Below, piece after piece: positions 12,290 through 23,801 of a stretch of 64,000 bases of DNA. Every line of letters starts with the position of its first letter. Within the stretch, counting starts at the first letter, position 1. This DNA is from Fallopia convolvulus (lineage: Eukaryota > Streptophyta > Magnoliopsida > Caryophyllales > Polygonaceae): assembly GCA_964016875.1 (NCBI GenBank), contig OZ024718.1, forward strand, positions 1,555,001-1,619,000, given 5' to 3'. A program made the position numbers and the translations under genes. A model generated the notes under the pieces. That model was given only the letters and a program-made list of their open reading frames with translations, had not been told where the DNA came from and did no database searches.

Positions 12290-12736
12290 TGCTTGTATTC
12301 TCTACCACAATTCCAAAAAACCCAAGCAACAGTTGGTTTAGTGTTGTAAATCCCACTTTTAAACATTTGACTCTCTCCACACGATACATCAAGGTTGTGT
12401 ATTTCACCTATGTGACTTTATCAACTATTGGTAAGTGTTATTACATCCAACGTACTACTTTATTTGTTTCTCTCTTTCATTCACTAGCTAAGCTCCTATA
12501 TTTATTTATCGCATGAAATACTTTAATGTATGTACGTAGGTTATGGAGACATGCACCCTATAACTTCTCTTGAAATATGGGTGGTCAAAATTCTTCTACT
12601 TATCATCGCCATTATTGCCATATTGTCGACGCACATGGACAAGAATCCTTTGAAGAATTTTCTGAAGTTGAGAAGGCAAGAAAGAGAAGGAGATTCGGAT
12701 GTGGAGTTGGGTCAACTTGTTCAAATAGTTAATTAA
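12290..12736 (+). pseudogene. Potassium-channel pore fragment, probable gene relic
   Basis: Exon-like sequence to 12430 ends VVYFTYVTLSTI-G. A canonical intron follows (GTAAGTG at 12431, acceptor ACGTAG ending 12539). The next exon continues with GYGDMHPIT, a 17-residue hydrophobic helix (WVVKILLLIIAIIAILS) and a charged tail, with a stop at 12734-12736. Joined, this gives pore helix, the TIGYGD selectivity filter and an inner helix, as in K+ channels such as the plant two-pore TPK/KCO group. No outer transmembrane helix or start codon is recognisable upstream, so it is most likely a truncated relic. The intron shows it came from genomic, not retroposed, sequence. A tiny functional subunit cannot be excluded. 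Confidence 0.5.
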
Positions 12737-12789
12737 TAAATTGTCAAAACATCCTTGTATTGTATGATCATACTATATAGTAGCTAAGT

Positions 12790-13355
12790 ATAGTAGTCAT
12801 TAGTTACCTTTCATGTATTTTTATAACTCTTTAGTAATACATGAAGATTTCCAACACATGACATTGCAAATCGATCTTGTCTTATATATACAAGCTTGTA
12901 TCGTTTAAACTTCTCATTACAATACTTTTCTCTCTTTTTTTGGGTCTTGGATACAACACTTTTTCTCTTAAAAGCACCTTTTACTCTTTAGTGAGAGCTT
13001 TTCTCTTAAAAATCATTGTGAATGGAGATGACTCAACATGGATGATTTAGGTTAGATCTAGAACTTCAACAAAGATAGATCGAACTTAACACAAGGTTGA
13101 ATTTGATAAGGGATATGACTTAACGGGGATCGAGCCTAGGTGAATGGAGATGAGAAGAATTAGAAGAGGAAGATGAGAAGGGTAGAATGGGGTAGACGCC
13201 CGAATGTAAGGAAGGAAAGCTCTCTACTCAACTTGCATAATTCAAACGTGGTTGCAAAATAAGACAATGAGAGCTTATATAGTTGCTCTCTAGAAACCTA
13301 TGTGGACTAACAAGGACTATAAGTCACTTGCACTTGCACACACCCATAACAAAAC
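12790..13355. repeat. Dispersed direct repeat, copy 2
   Basis: Second copy of the element at 1-535, same orientation. It carries about 40 extra bases near 12925-12965 (TTTTTTTGGGTCTTGGATAC region) and lacks a few short blocks present in copy 1. It begins about 50 bp after the channel relic stops. Confidence 0.75.
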
Positions 13356-14808
13356 TTGCATGACACGACGGTTATAACTAGTTATCCTAGTTCTAGAAAC
13401 TTGCATGAGTTCATTAATATGTCATTTTGAGTACATATTTTGTTGATGAGCTCAAATCATCTAATCTCATGTCAAAATTCTTCCTAGTAAAAGCTACATT
13501 GTATAAGAATATTTAACTCTAACTAATCGAACCGAGCGAGAGATTTGAAAAAACATTTACCACAACTTAGAAAGTTTATGCTATTTTTTTTTTTTACAAA
13601 CACCATAAATGTTTTGGATTACTCTTATCAAATTGAATTTAATAGTAAGTATCTTGGAATGTGAAATGACTCAAATGTAAGACTAGCTATGATGGTTGAA
13701 ACATTGATAATGTATATTCGAAATATTAACTTTTATCTTAAAGGTTGAAACGATCAATTGCTAGTGTTGTGTAAACGACAAAAATATGGTGTGGGTAAAT
13801 TCCAAAATTTTACTGTACGGACGTAGTGGATGCCTGAGATTCGATTTAGCTTCGCAGAGCCTTCGTTGTCTGGTCCACCCAAAAATCATTTCAACTTTGA
13901 ATTATTATATTCCGACCCTATTTTTGCTACAAATGTACTCGAATAGTTCTATTAATTTTATGAAGTTTTGGCCGATTAAAACACTCGGATAATCCTATAT
14001 TTTCACTTTTCAGGCATGTAAGTTTGCTTTAAAGAGGGATAAATCAATAATGTAAATAATCTATACGGAGTATTTTTTTTGGGATCCTTATATTATGTCC
14101 TAATGTCCTATAAATTAAAAAATAATAATATTTTTTAGTGGGTAAAAATTAGAAAAGCCTCAAGCAAATATTTTGAAGACTAATCATCAAATGAGACTAT
14201 ACTGAAAATAGCATACTTCATTCATATAAATAACATCAACTTTGCGGAAGAGCTTATGACACAAACTTAACAATTATATGTAAAAAAATAATATCAACTT
14301 TAAGATTATATTTTTGTACTAGAATCAACATATAATATTAATCATATCGTTCTTGCTTGAATAGAGTTTTTTAAAAAACACTCTATAATTACATTTCTAA
14401 ACTCTCTCGCGAAAAAATAATTTATCTAAAAAATTATTGCAAATAAAAAATATAGAAAAATAACAAGTTAATCTCATCTATTTATTTATTAAATAAAGAT
14501 TAAAAATTAATCTACCCAAACTAATTAACTAAGTCTCAATTATTATTTTTTCTACCAAAAAAAAAGTCCCAATTATTATTTTTATGTCAATTGTCAAGTC
14601 AACTTTCTTTTTCTTTTTTAAATTTTAGTTTTGTTTTGTTTTTTTCAAGTTGATTTCCCCCCTCCTTCCTTGAAAGTTGAAACTCTTATATGAAGCCTTT
14701 CCAGTTTCCACTGCCCTCTCTCTGAGAAAGTTCTCATCTTCAATCCTTCCAAAAGTCACACTCATTCATCCACCTCCAATTTTCTACATTTCCCGGTGAT
14801 CCAAAGCC
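13356..14808. other. AT-rich intergenic stretch and PUB promoter
   Basis: No other gene is visible in this stretch. The last 150 bases contain CT-rich leader-like sequence (CTGCCCTCTCTCTGAG) and a TATA-like CTTATATGAAG at about 14684, a plausible core promoter and 5' UTR for the gene starting at 14809. Confidence 0.45.
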
Positions 14809-17800
14809 ATGGAAACCAGGTTTAATTTCTCCAATTTACAGATGGAATTAAGCAGGGCGGAGAACTCGCCGGCGTCCGATGACGAGGAGAAGATCTACGT
14901 GGCGGTCGGAGAGGACGCCAAGGAAAGCGAATCGGCTCTCCTTTGGGCTATTAGGAACTCCGGCGGCCGGAAACTCTGCATCCTGCTCGTCTATCGCCCA
15001 TCGAAGATCATCCCTATCCGTACGATTCCCCTCTTTCGTTTTCTCATTTCGCTAATTACTGCCTATTAGCTATGTTTAATCCTTGCAATTTAGGTTAAAG
15101 AACTGATTTTTGTTTTGTCCTTTGAAGTCTTGCAACAAAGTGTTCTGGTTTAAGCTTGGATTAGTGGTGTGAACACCTCCATTCTTACTCTACTGTAGCA
15201 TCTCTAATGATGGAAATTTGCACAGAGAAGTTTTAGTGAACAATCCGTAATATGAAATTGCTGTAGGGTTTCACCAGTTATAGCTAGTTTCTATTTTAGG
15301 GAAATTAAAAGAGATTAGCCCCTTGCAATATACTTGGAGCAAGCCATATGAGATTCTTACTTCATCTGAATCAATAAAGTTTGTATTTTTCATTATGGAG
15401 GAAGGATGATCAACAGGTTGAAGACTTGTAGGCCATGGACAGTTTCAACATGTCAATTATAGTCATTACAAACTTCTGATTTCTATTGTTGGCAGTGGGC
15501 AGAAATCATCACATGAGCACACTCCCTGATTACAAAGTTAAGGCGTACCGGGATACTGAGAAACAAGCTGTGATCAATGCCTTAGAGGATTATCTCCAGT
15601 TATGCCAGAAATTAGGGGTAGGTAAATGGGTATATAATCACTTTCCATTATGTAAATTCAGTGATTAGTTCGCTAAATTTGACATGTTTGCTTGCTTGGT
15701 TGCCATAGGTATCAGCAGAGAGACTATTCGTCGAGAGAGAATCTGTTGAGAAAGGGATATTGGAATTGGTTTATCAGCACAAAATCTATAATCTTGTTAT
15801 AGGAGCTGCAACGAATCTGAAAAGTTTTGAAAGGCATATGATTGAACCTGTGTCTAAAATGGCCACATATTTGCAGTTACATGCCCCTGCTTCATGCAAC
15901 ATTTGGTTCATCTACCAGGGGCAACTCGTTTATGCAAGGTATTTCAACTTGTTAACTTCTGTTGTATCATTATTTCGACAATTGGATCTAATATTAGGCG
16001 AACATTAGAGTATTGGACCTCTGTCAGATTTGAAGTTTGATGGTTGAACTCCGTTGTCAACCAGTTTCACCTCAATTGACCATGAGGACGGCAGAATTCA
16101 AATCAATTTTTATGCAAACCTCTCCTTTTGCGCCATGTTGCTCAAATTTTGAACCCTAAATTTAGCAATCCCCCAAATCCTCATTTTCAACAACAGGTGG
16201 AACCAAATCACTCATAACAAGTTCATGTATGGAGTTGTCTTTCCATTGTTTTAAGAATAGGGGTTTATGTCATGGGTGGTTGTTTGATGATACTTCACAT
16301 ATGGTAGATTTTGCTAAGTGAAAAGTTGAGTATATAAAGGACAATTGAGTGGAGTATAAACTTAAATCCTTAATGTGTTGCAAATTGGTTGCCAATTGAA
16401 AGTTATCTGATATGTTAACATGTTTTCTTAGGGAATCCTGTTTGCGAGCCAATCAAAATTCTGAAAATGAGCGTTTCCAACCCTCATCCTCTAATGGTGA
16501 GTGCAGACAAATCATTAGCTTTGAAAGATTTAAAAATCAGCAAGTCTAGATAACAAAAGTAGCTTTAAAGTTTAAACCATGTAAGTAGGCTGAGTTTATG
16601 TAAATGGTGACTTGTGAAGCTATTAGGAACACAGCTTCTAGTTCTAGCTCATCTGGCGGATCAAGCTCACAGTCTAATGAAAGATACTACAAGCATCAAA
16701 TGCATTCAACTTCAAATGCTCAGGTATGTGTAGTTGTGTGCTTGAACTGTTGTTTGTTAGCTAAGATTGTTAATTGATCCGTGTAAGGCCAATTCTAAAC
16801 TGATTTATCATTCACTCTTTTTTTTTTTTTGCTGAAGTTCTTATTTCTCTAATTGGTATCAGCTGGAAGAAAATACAGGGGACGACAATTGCGGGCCCCT
16901 CACACGGGCATTGATTGAGTCGGGGAAATGTAAGCAACAAACGTGCGGAGATGTTGCCTGTCAAAGTTTTCAACTTGAATCTATCTTGAGGGTAGGAGTA
17001 TGTTAATTGCAGTTTTTATTTATTTATTCTCCATTCTATTTTGATCTTGCGGAAAAAAGACTTAAATAAAGATAAAGATTCATAGTGAAGTCCCTTATCA
17101 CATGAAAAGTGAGATTTTAACCTTCTGAAATGGTAGCTGAATGAATCAGAAAACTTATATCTTGGAGAACTGAGAAGAAGGAAAGAAAAAGAGGAGGAAC
17201 TGGAAAATTTGAAGAGCATGCTTGCAGCATATGATCAGAAAATAAGGGATTTGGAAAGGGGAGCCATGTTTAATACTGGGTTACAATCCTCTAAAGGAAG
17301 CTGTGGAAAGTTTTTAGATCCATATGCAGAGTCATCATCCTCAAGGAAAGATTCACAGATGTCCTTGCATGAACTGTCTTTTAATGAGATTATTAAAGCA
17401 ACGTCTGATCTTGATCCGCTGCTACTAATACGTGAAGTTGGATATGAAAGTGTGTATAGAGGTAAACTCTCAGAGACAGATGTCTCCGTAAAGATACTCC
17501 AGCCTGATGAGATACAGTTCGAAAAGGAGGTAATTGTCTTTTTTACTACTGTCATGAACAAAGCTAACTCATGCTGAAAAACACCAATTCTTCTATGTCT
17601 TTTATGTCAAGATTTTTTTTTTCAAATTTACTATGATAACCTTTAATATTTGAAGAATCAAGAACTTAGACTGGATGCATTTTTTTCATGAAGAAGATGT
17701 AAAATGACATAAAAATTGGTAACAAGTCCTTATAATGTGTTGTTGTTTCTTAGGTTGAGGTATTGAGCAAGTTCAGACATCCAAATATGATCACTTTAAT

Positions 17801-19366
17801 GGGAGTCTGTTCAGATGCTTGGGCACTTGTCTATGAGTACCTTCCAAACGGAAGTCTAGAGGACCGTCTAGACTGCAAAGACAACACTCCATCTCTTCCT
17901 TGGAAAACCCGAATATCCATAGCAACCGAATTATGCTATGCCTTGATATACTTCCACTCCCGCGAGCCTCACAGACTGGTTCACGCCGCTTTAAAACCAT
18001 CCTGCATTTATCTTGACTCAAACTTCTCATGCAAAATCGGTGATTTCAGATCATCACACATGATCCCAGTTAGTGGAAACACAGTCATTGATAACTCACT
18101 TGTTAACTCTGTGTACTTGGATCCTGAGTTTCTTGATACCAGAGAGGTCTCTCCTGAGATGGATGTCTATGCTTTTGGGGTTATATTACTCAAGTTACTG
18201 ACAGGGAGAACAGCTTTGAGGCTTGTTGAGAGAGTGAAAGCTGCTTTAACAAGCAAAGAGTTGGAACAAATTTTGGATAATTCTGCTGAGTGGCCAGTTT
18301 CTGAAGCCAAGCATTTGGCTCACTTGGGTCTGTCATGCTGTGAGCACACCGCGGATCTTAAGTTGGATGTTTGGCCGATTCTGGAGCAGATGAGGCGGAT
18401 GAACAGATCAGAGTCGGTTTCAAACCCATCTCAACAACCCGATGATGAACCCCCTGTGTATTTTATCTGTCCAATCTTACAGGTAATCTTTTTAGTTTTT
18501 TTCATATTCAGTGTTAAGGAATCACCTGTACTAAAAAATTTAAACCACTAGTTAAGTTCTTGTATTCTATAACAGCTGACAGTTTAAATTATGTTTACTA
18601 AGTGTTACATTTCACAACAGCTAACCTATTTTACATGGACATGGGAAACGAAAACATCATGGGAACGGGAAACTTATTAATTTTTTTTTAAACACGAAAC
18701 AAGAAATGATGCCTTATTAGAGTTTCCGGATAACATAGCATCTGACACTAGCTATGCTAATAGCTCCTCTACACAAATGCTGGCCTGTTAATTATGTTTA
18801 CCTAAGTGCTAAATTTGAAAACAGCTGGAAATTTCTCTTCCTACATGATATTATTAATTTCGGGCGCATCTTCATGCTCATTGGCTTTTATACACTGCCT
18901 TTGAGATGAATTTAGTCCCTATATCAATTTTGGTGCATTCAAACTAAATTCAGTTGTTATTGTCACATAGCTGAATTTCAGTTTTTCTTGGTCTATCGGG
19001 CGTACCACCTTTCCCTTGGGTCTATTGGTGCATTCTATCGGACCCCCCAGATTCCGCTGTAGCGGAGCCTCACTGGGTCAATGATGATGATGATGATGAT
19101 GATGATGAAATGATATTATGTATTGCATAAGCATTGTTACCTTCAGCATTGTTTGTGGTATGAATATGTTGCAGGAAGTTATGAAAGAACCTCATGTCGC
19201 AGCAGACGGGTTCACCTACGAAGCAGAGGCATTGAGACAATGGCTGGACACCGGGCATAGCACGTCTCCTATGACAAACATGTCACTCCCACACCTCAAC
19301 CTTGTCCCAAATCTCGCCCTTCGCTCTGCTATAAAGGAATGGCAGGATCAGCAGCGTGAGCAGTGA
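14809..19366 (+). CDS. U-box E3 ligase with USP-like and pseudokinase domains
   Basis: Predicted 700-residue plant U-box protein of the PUB32/PUB33 type, which ubiquitinates unidentified substrates. Exons: 14809-15019, 15496-15617, 15709-15938, 16627-16723, 16863-16991, 17137-17529, 17754-18482, 19175-19366. All junctions are GT-AG and stay in frame. Residues about 27-185 are USP-like (KIYVAVGEDAKESESALLWA). A Ser-rich linker and an acidic/basic coiled coil follow (about 264-300). A kinase fold covers about 340-600, and the C-terminal U-box is about 628-700 (PVYFICPILQEVM...DGFTYE). The kinase looks catalytically dead. The glycine loop reads REVGYESVY, the HRD-loop Asp and following Asn are replaced (HAALKPSC, about residue 471), and DFG is DFR. 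The VAIK lysine (VSVKIL) remains. The start ATG gives the first residues before the USP domain. Weakest boundaries are exons 4 and 5. Confidence 0.9.
18951..19108 (+). mobile_element. SINE with LINE-like 3' tail, in the last intron of the U-box gene
   Basis: It starts CAGTTGTTATTGTCACATAG and ends with CCTCACTGGGT followed by an (ATG)n run at 19081-19108. The same 5' block occurs inverted at 31405-31438 and 50474-50505, and the 3' block matches the RTE-LINE ends at 22120-22178 and 29697-29760. It resembles the Au-type angiosperm SINE class. Inserted in intron 7 (18483-19174). Confidence 0.7.
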
Positions 19367-20099
19367 GTCTTGAATCATCTCCTGGTATTGTGTATTTATT
19401 GTACAGTTGGTATTGGTCTTCCTGGTTGTGTGTGATTGTGCTGCCTTTGGTGCTTCTATGGACTTATTGTGGATTGTCTATGATCAATCCATTGTAAAAT
19501 ATAAGTTATCATTAACAATCTCCGAGTTTAGGTTAAAGTTGAAGTGACCTGAAATGGTAGAGATTGAAGTAATTGAGGGCTGATGATAATCAAGAGTTAT
19601 AGATGATAATGAAGAGTAATAATAGGGTGAAAGAATTTTAGGGACAGCCTAAATTTGATTATAAATCTATTGAAAAAGAAGAAATATAGAGGAAGATTGT
19701 ACAAGAGTACTAGATAATCAATAAAGTATGAATAGTAAAATCAATGTAATTTATCAACAGTTTTCTAACTAATGGTAAAGGTTATATTTTTTTTAGGATT
19801 TTAAAAAAATATATTTTATTATGGTAATAGTTTCCTAAAATTGAACTATTTTTTTGGGTCATGAAAGAGGCCAAAAAATGGTCATAAAGTAGACTTATTA
19901 AACACGGGCTCGGGTCGGGTTGGATATGGGTCAGGCCCAACCCTGATTTTCGGCCCACTTGTTTGAACCGGGTCCGGCTTAGGCCTAGCACCCTATGACA
20001 CTATCTATACCCGTCCATTGGATTGGAATGTCCGTTTAATTTTTATTTTTAAAAACTTATTTTGCCAATAATTTTGTAGAAATAATACGTATTATAGTT
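19367..20099. other. 3' flank of U-box gene with a decayed MITE
   Basis: About 100-200 bp past the stop is probable 3' UTR. Around 19888-19998 a GC-rich block (GGGCTCGGGTCGGGTTGG and GAACCGGGTCCGGC) starting TAGACTTATTAAACACGGG resembles the hAT-type MITEs of this window, but no matching right end or target duplication was found. Confidence 0.45.
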
Positions 20100-20460
20100 T
20101 TTCTATCCTATGCCCATAGGATAAGAATACTAATTTTGGGAACTAAAACCCTAATAAGAAACTAATAAACCCTATTGAAAAAAATAGTTGAATCTAAATA
20201 AACGGTTTTTCTATCGGCTAAGGGCATAGGATAAGAACCCGAATTTAGAAACTAAAAACTATTTTGGAAATCATGAACCCTTTAAAAAAAAATTAAAAAA
20301 ACTCTAAATAAAAAAATCATTGATTTATTGCTATAATTAGGTCTTAACCTATGTCACATAGGTTAGAAAAAATCGCTAAATAAATACAATTTTAAAATAT
20401 ATTACCATTTTTAGGCTCCTAACCTATGTCTTTAGGACGTATGTTAGAAAAATCGTACAT
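20100..20460. repeat. Series of four related imperfect palindromes
   Basis: Four short palindromes occur about 75-125 bp apart: ATCCTATGCCCATAGGAT (about 20104), CGGCTAAGGGCATAGGATAA (about 20215), TTAACCTATGTCACATAGGTTA (about 20345, whose core is CCTATGTCACATAGG) and TAACCTATGTCTTTAGGACG (about 20420). Two are followed by AGAAAAAATCG or AGAAAAATCG. Each can form a hairpin. No coding sequence is present. Confidence 0.6.
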
Positions 20461-20689
20461 ATTATAAACAAAAACATATTAGATAAACCAAGTCTCACCA
20501 AGTGAGGTTAGCACAACTAGTGGTAGTAGATTTTGATAGTACAACATATTTGGTTTGATACTTGTATTTGCTCCTTATCTGAGTAAAAAAACAAATCTTA
20601 TCATCATTCCTTTCATTGACTCGAGTTGGTTAGCACAACTCGGTTTACCTAATTTGTGAGCATTGTGGTCTAATTTACGAACCCGAGAT

Positions 20690-21262
20690 TAGGGTTAGCA
20701 TCAGTTCAAAACCGAACCGAGAATCAAAATCTAGTTTAAGGTGAACCGAAAACCAAACCGAATTTGTTCGCTGCATTTAGGTTTAGTTTTGTTTTTGTCT
20801 GTTTGAGATAGATAAAATGTTATCCTTTGTAAAATTTGAACTGAACCAAAATTTAACCAAAATCAAACTTTAGTAAATTCCTAAACCGGACCAAATTGAA
20901 TGATATTGATAGCGGTTCAATTTTACTTAATACTAGTTGAATTCCCGTACCATGTACGGGTTTTGTTTAAAAATATGTTGCATAAATAAGTTATTTTTCA
21001 AATTTACATAATTTAAAAATACATTAATGTTTAAATTTTGAAACGCCTATATATTAGGGATGTTAAGTATTTATTATTTTAATAAGTATAAAAAAATTAG
21101 TTAAAATATAGTGGGACCCAAATTATTGATAAAAATAAAAAATTCAAAAATACCAAAAAATGACACATAAGCGAATTGAATAATAGGTTGACATGTGGCC
21201 AAAAAGCTTCTTCTTTAGTATATAGATAGATTTCGGTTTGATCCGACCCATTCTCAACCTCA
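20690..21262. mobile_element. hAT-type MITE interrupted by a Helitron
   Basis: The left end TAGGGTTAGCATCAGTTC and the right end (reverse complement TGAGGTTGAGAATGGGTC) are diverged inverted repeats. A perfect 8-bp target duplication CCCGAGAT flanks them at 20682-20689 and 21263-21270. The CCGAACC/GGTTCGG-rich interior matches other MITEs here. The element is split by the Helitron at 20933-21230, leaving about 275 bp of MITE. Confidence 0.8.
20933..21230 (-). mobile_element. Non-autonomous Helitron, 298 bp
   Basis: On the minus strand it begins TCTATCTATATACTAAAG and ends with the hairpin CCCGTACATGGTACGGG, nine bases, then CTAG. It lies between host A and T with no target duplication. A 5' TC, a 3' hairpin about 10 nt from a CTRR terminus and A/T insertion are the diagnostic Helitron features. 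It is too short to encode Rep/helicase. Confidence 0.85.
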
Positions 21263-21346
21263 CCCGAGATTTATCACCAAAGTTACTTAATATTTTGGTT
21301 TGATCCGATCCATTCTCAACCTCACCCGAGATTTATCACCAAAGGA
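21231..21346 (+). repeat. About 63-bp tandem duplication spanning the MITE right end
   Basis: GGTTTGATCCGA(C/T)CCATT through GAGATTTATCACCAAAG appears twice (starting about 21236 and 21299). The duplicated unit includes the MITE terminus and its target duplication, so it arose after the MITE inserted. Confidence 0.85.
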
Positions 21347-21780
21347 TTGTATCTCGTGCCAATATTTAATCGTAAAAATAAAGAAAAAGGAAAAAATTGG
21401 GGCCCGGTAGGTATATATTAATGATAGGGGACCACGAAACCACTGTATTATAAGTGTCCGTACGAGGGAAGTTGATAAATGATGGATGGTGGGGCCTAAG
21501 GAATTAGGGCTCCACGTACATACACCATGCACATTTTATTCTTAACTTTTCAGATCCGTAAAGTACGCTAATTACCTTTTTTTAATTGTTTAAACGTCAC
21601 TTTCTTAGTTGCTGCTTATCACATAACCCACCTTAATTAACATATTTGCATTTAATGAACGCTTATCAATTATCATCCATCATAATTGGGGATGTATAAA
21701 GATTCGTGATTAAAAAATGTAACGAAAAATTAAAGACCAGTTAACCTTTATCGGTTTTGTTCCCATGACCTGAAGAGTCA
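21347..21780. other. Intergenic stretch
   Basis: No gene or element boundary is recognised. Confidence 0.4.
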
Positions 21781-22178
21781 GTTCGTCGGTGTGAGAGGCT
21801 AGTCTTTGGAGACGTATATAGAGGGAGAGGGCGACCGAAGAAATATTGGGATGATAGTATAAGACAAGATGTCAGCCAGTTGGGGTTTTCGACAGATATA
21901 ACAGTGTGCAGAGACAACTAGAGAGAGAAGATTAGACCGGTCCAAGGGATCTTGAGACTTCGATGCCTTACTTTGGTTCTATGTTTTAAAGTTTTTAAGT
22001 TTCTATGTTTTTGGAGTTTTTTAAGCTTTTTTGCATTGCTTTCGAGTTTAAGTTTTTCTGTCGGTGTTTTGCGGTCCTGTCCGGTCTTTTGGTCACACCC
22101 CCTTGCGCTAAGCCAATGATGCCCCCAGATTTTCCGTAAAGAAAGCCTCACTGGGTAAATGTTGTTGTTGTTGGTTTT
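21781..22178 (+). mobile_element. RTE-type LINE, 3' end (ORF2 C-terminus and tail)
   Basis: The frame from 21781 reads VRRCERLVFGDVYRGRGRP, then KKYWDDSIRQDVSQLGFS and TDITVCRDN, with a stop at 21917-21919. This is the conserved C-terminal tail of plant RTE-clade LINE ORF2 (RGRGRPKK-W...I+QD). About 260 bases of 3' UTR follow, ending GCCTCACTGGGTAAAT and then (GTT)n. The 5' part is missing, as usual for 5'-truncated LINE insertions. Confidence 0.75.
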
Positions 22179-22571
22179 GTTCTCGTGAAGTTTGTAAGGT
22201 GTAAATTCTATATAAAATTAAAATTGTTGTGCTAAAAAGAAAAGCATGAATTATATAAAAAAGATAATTTTTTTGGATAGATAAATAGACTGTTTTACAT
22301 GGATGTTCGATCCTAGCCTACAATTATATATTCCGCTTGAGTTAAAATGAAGCTTTATTATTTTTCGTTCATTGGGTCAAGTTGGTTTACCTAATTCGTC
22401 TTTGCTAGTTAGAGCTACCACTAAAAGTAGGTTACTTGCCAAAAAACAACACAATCTTTCATAATTTGGACATAGATTAGAACGCTTGTGAATACATTTA
22501 ATATTCAATTTGGTTCGTCGTATTTAGGGCATATGTTAGAACTTAGAAGACCCAATATTTATGATAGACAA
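22179..22571. other. Intergenic stretch
   Basis: Nothing recognisable. AT-rich. Confidence 0.4.
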
Positions 22572-22999
22572 TAGAGCTGTTAAACGGGTCGGTCAGGTCG
22601 GGTTTGGGTTCGATTATTTCGGGTTCGGGTTGAGTCGGGTTCGGGTCGTAACGGGTCATTGCGGGTTTTCGGGCGGGTCAGGTTGACCAAACAGGTCAAG
22701 AAAATCGAAATTTTTACAATTATAAAAATATTATTTTATTTAAAAATGATATTTAGTAATAATCTATTATTTTTATATTTTTTAATAATAAAATGTATTA
22801 TAATTTTTAAAATATATTATTTATATTCTAAAAATATAAAAAATCGGGTCAACCCAACGGGTTTCGGGTTTGAACTCAACGGGTTTCGGGTTTATCAGGT
22901 TCGGTTTATTTTGGGTTTCGGGTTCAAATTTTCGAGTTTTGACCCTAAAATTTTCGGTCGGGTCGGTTTTTTGGATCGGGTCGACTTTTGGCAGCTCTA
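22572..22999. mobile_element. hAT-type MITE, 428 bp
   Basis: The ends are TAGAGCTGTTAAACGGGTCG and, reverse-complemented, TAGAGCTGCCAAAAGTCGAC. A perfect 8-bp target duplication ATAGACAA lies at 22564-22571 and 23000-23007. GGGTTCGGGT-type arms surround an AT-rich core. It is a close relative of the element at 23802. Confidence 0.92.
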
Positions 23000-23007
23000 A
23001 TAGACAA

Positions 23008-23793
23008 CCTTTTATAATATTCAAAGGGTCCGGCTAATGTGTGTTAGGCACACAATAAAAATATTAATTATAAAATAAATTATTAAAATTTGTATTTTTA
23101 TTGTGTGTCATGAACACACAATAGAAAAATCCATATTGAAATATGTAAATAAAGAATTAATTTAAAATGTATATTAAATCATTTCAAATATGTGTTCTAA
23201 TTCAAGATTCAAACCTAATCGTCTTGTTAATTTATCTACCATCCACTTTATCGTGAGCTCGAAATTATCTTAATCCTAATAATTAAACTAAACCAACTCA
23301 CACCAAACCTATATCAAGAAAAGCTTACCTAAAACAATTCAATCAATATAGTCTGTCTAAGTCTTATCATCACAAGTGAGAGTGCCTAGTAGCTAATTGA
23401 TAAGATGAGATTTCAAAATGTGCCACGTTAAGTCCTTGTCATTGGCATCGTTATCATACATTATTAAAACCCACTTAATTTGGTACGTTTCATTTTCTTC
23501 CTTTAATTGGCTATCATTAATAATGCTTAATCTAATTCCATTGTGATTCTTAATTAATTTATTTGAGCAATATCCTTTTCGTTCATAAATAATTATCATT
23601 TTATATATTTTTTCAAGTGTTTTCCAATTTTATGCTTGAAAAAATATTCAAAAAGATAAAAAAGTTTCTCTTTTTAAAAATAAAATTAATTAATTAATTA
23701 TAAAAAAATATATAGACGTAAAATAAAATAAAATTTAAAAAATTTATAAAATAATAATTATTTTTGAAAAAATAGTAAGTATATAATTACTAC
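23008..23793. other. AT-rich intergenic stretch
   Basis: GTGTTAGGCACACAAT and GTGTCATGAACACACAATA near 23042 and 23105 form a small inverted arrangement. Otherwise nothing is recognisable. Confidence 0.4.
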
Positions 23794-23801
23794 TACCCAC
23801 T

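Noticed and set aside
19081..19108. (ATG)n run as an independent microsatellite
   Set aside because: It is the 3' simple-repeat tail of the SINE at 18951.
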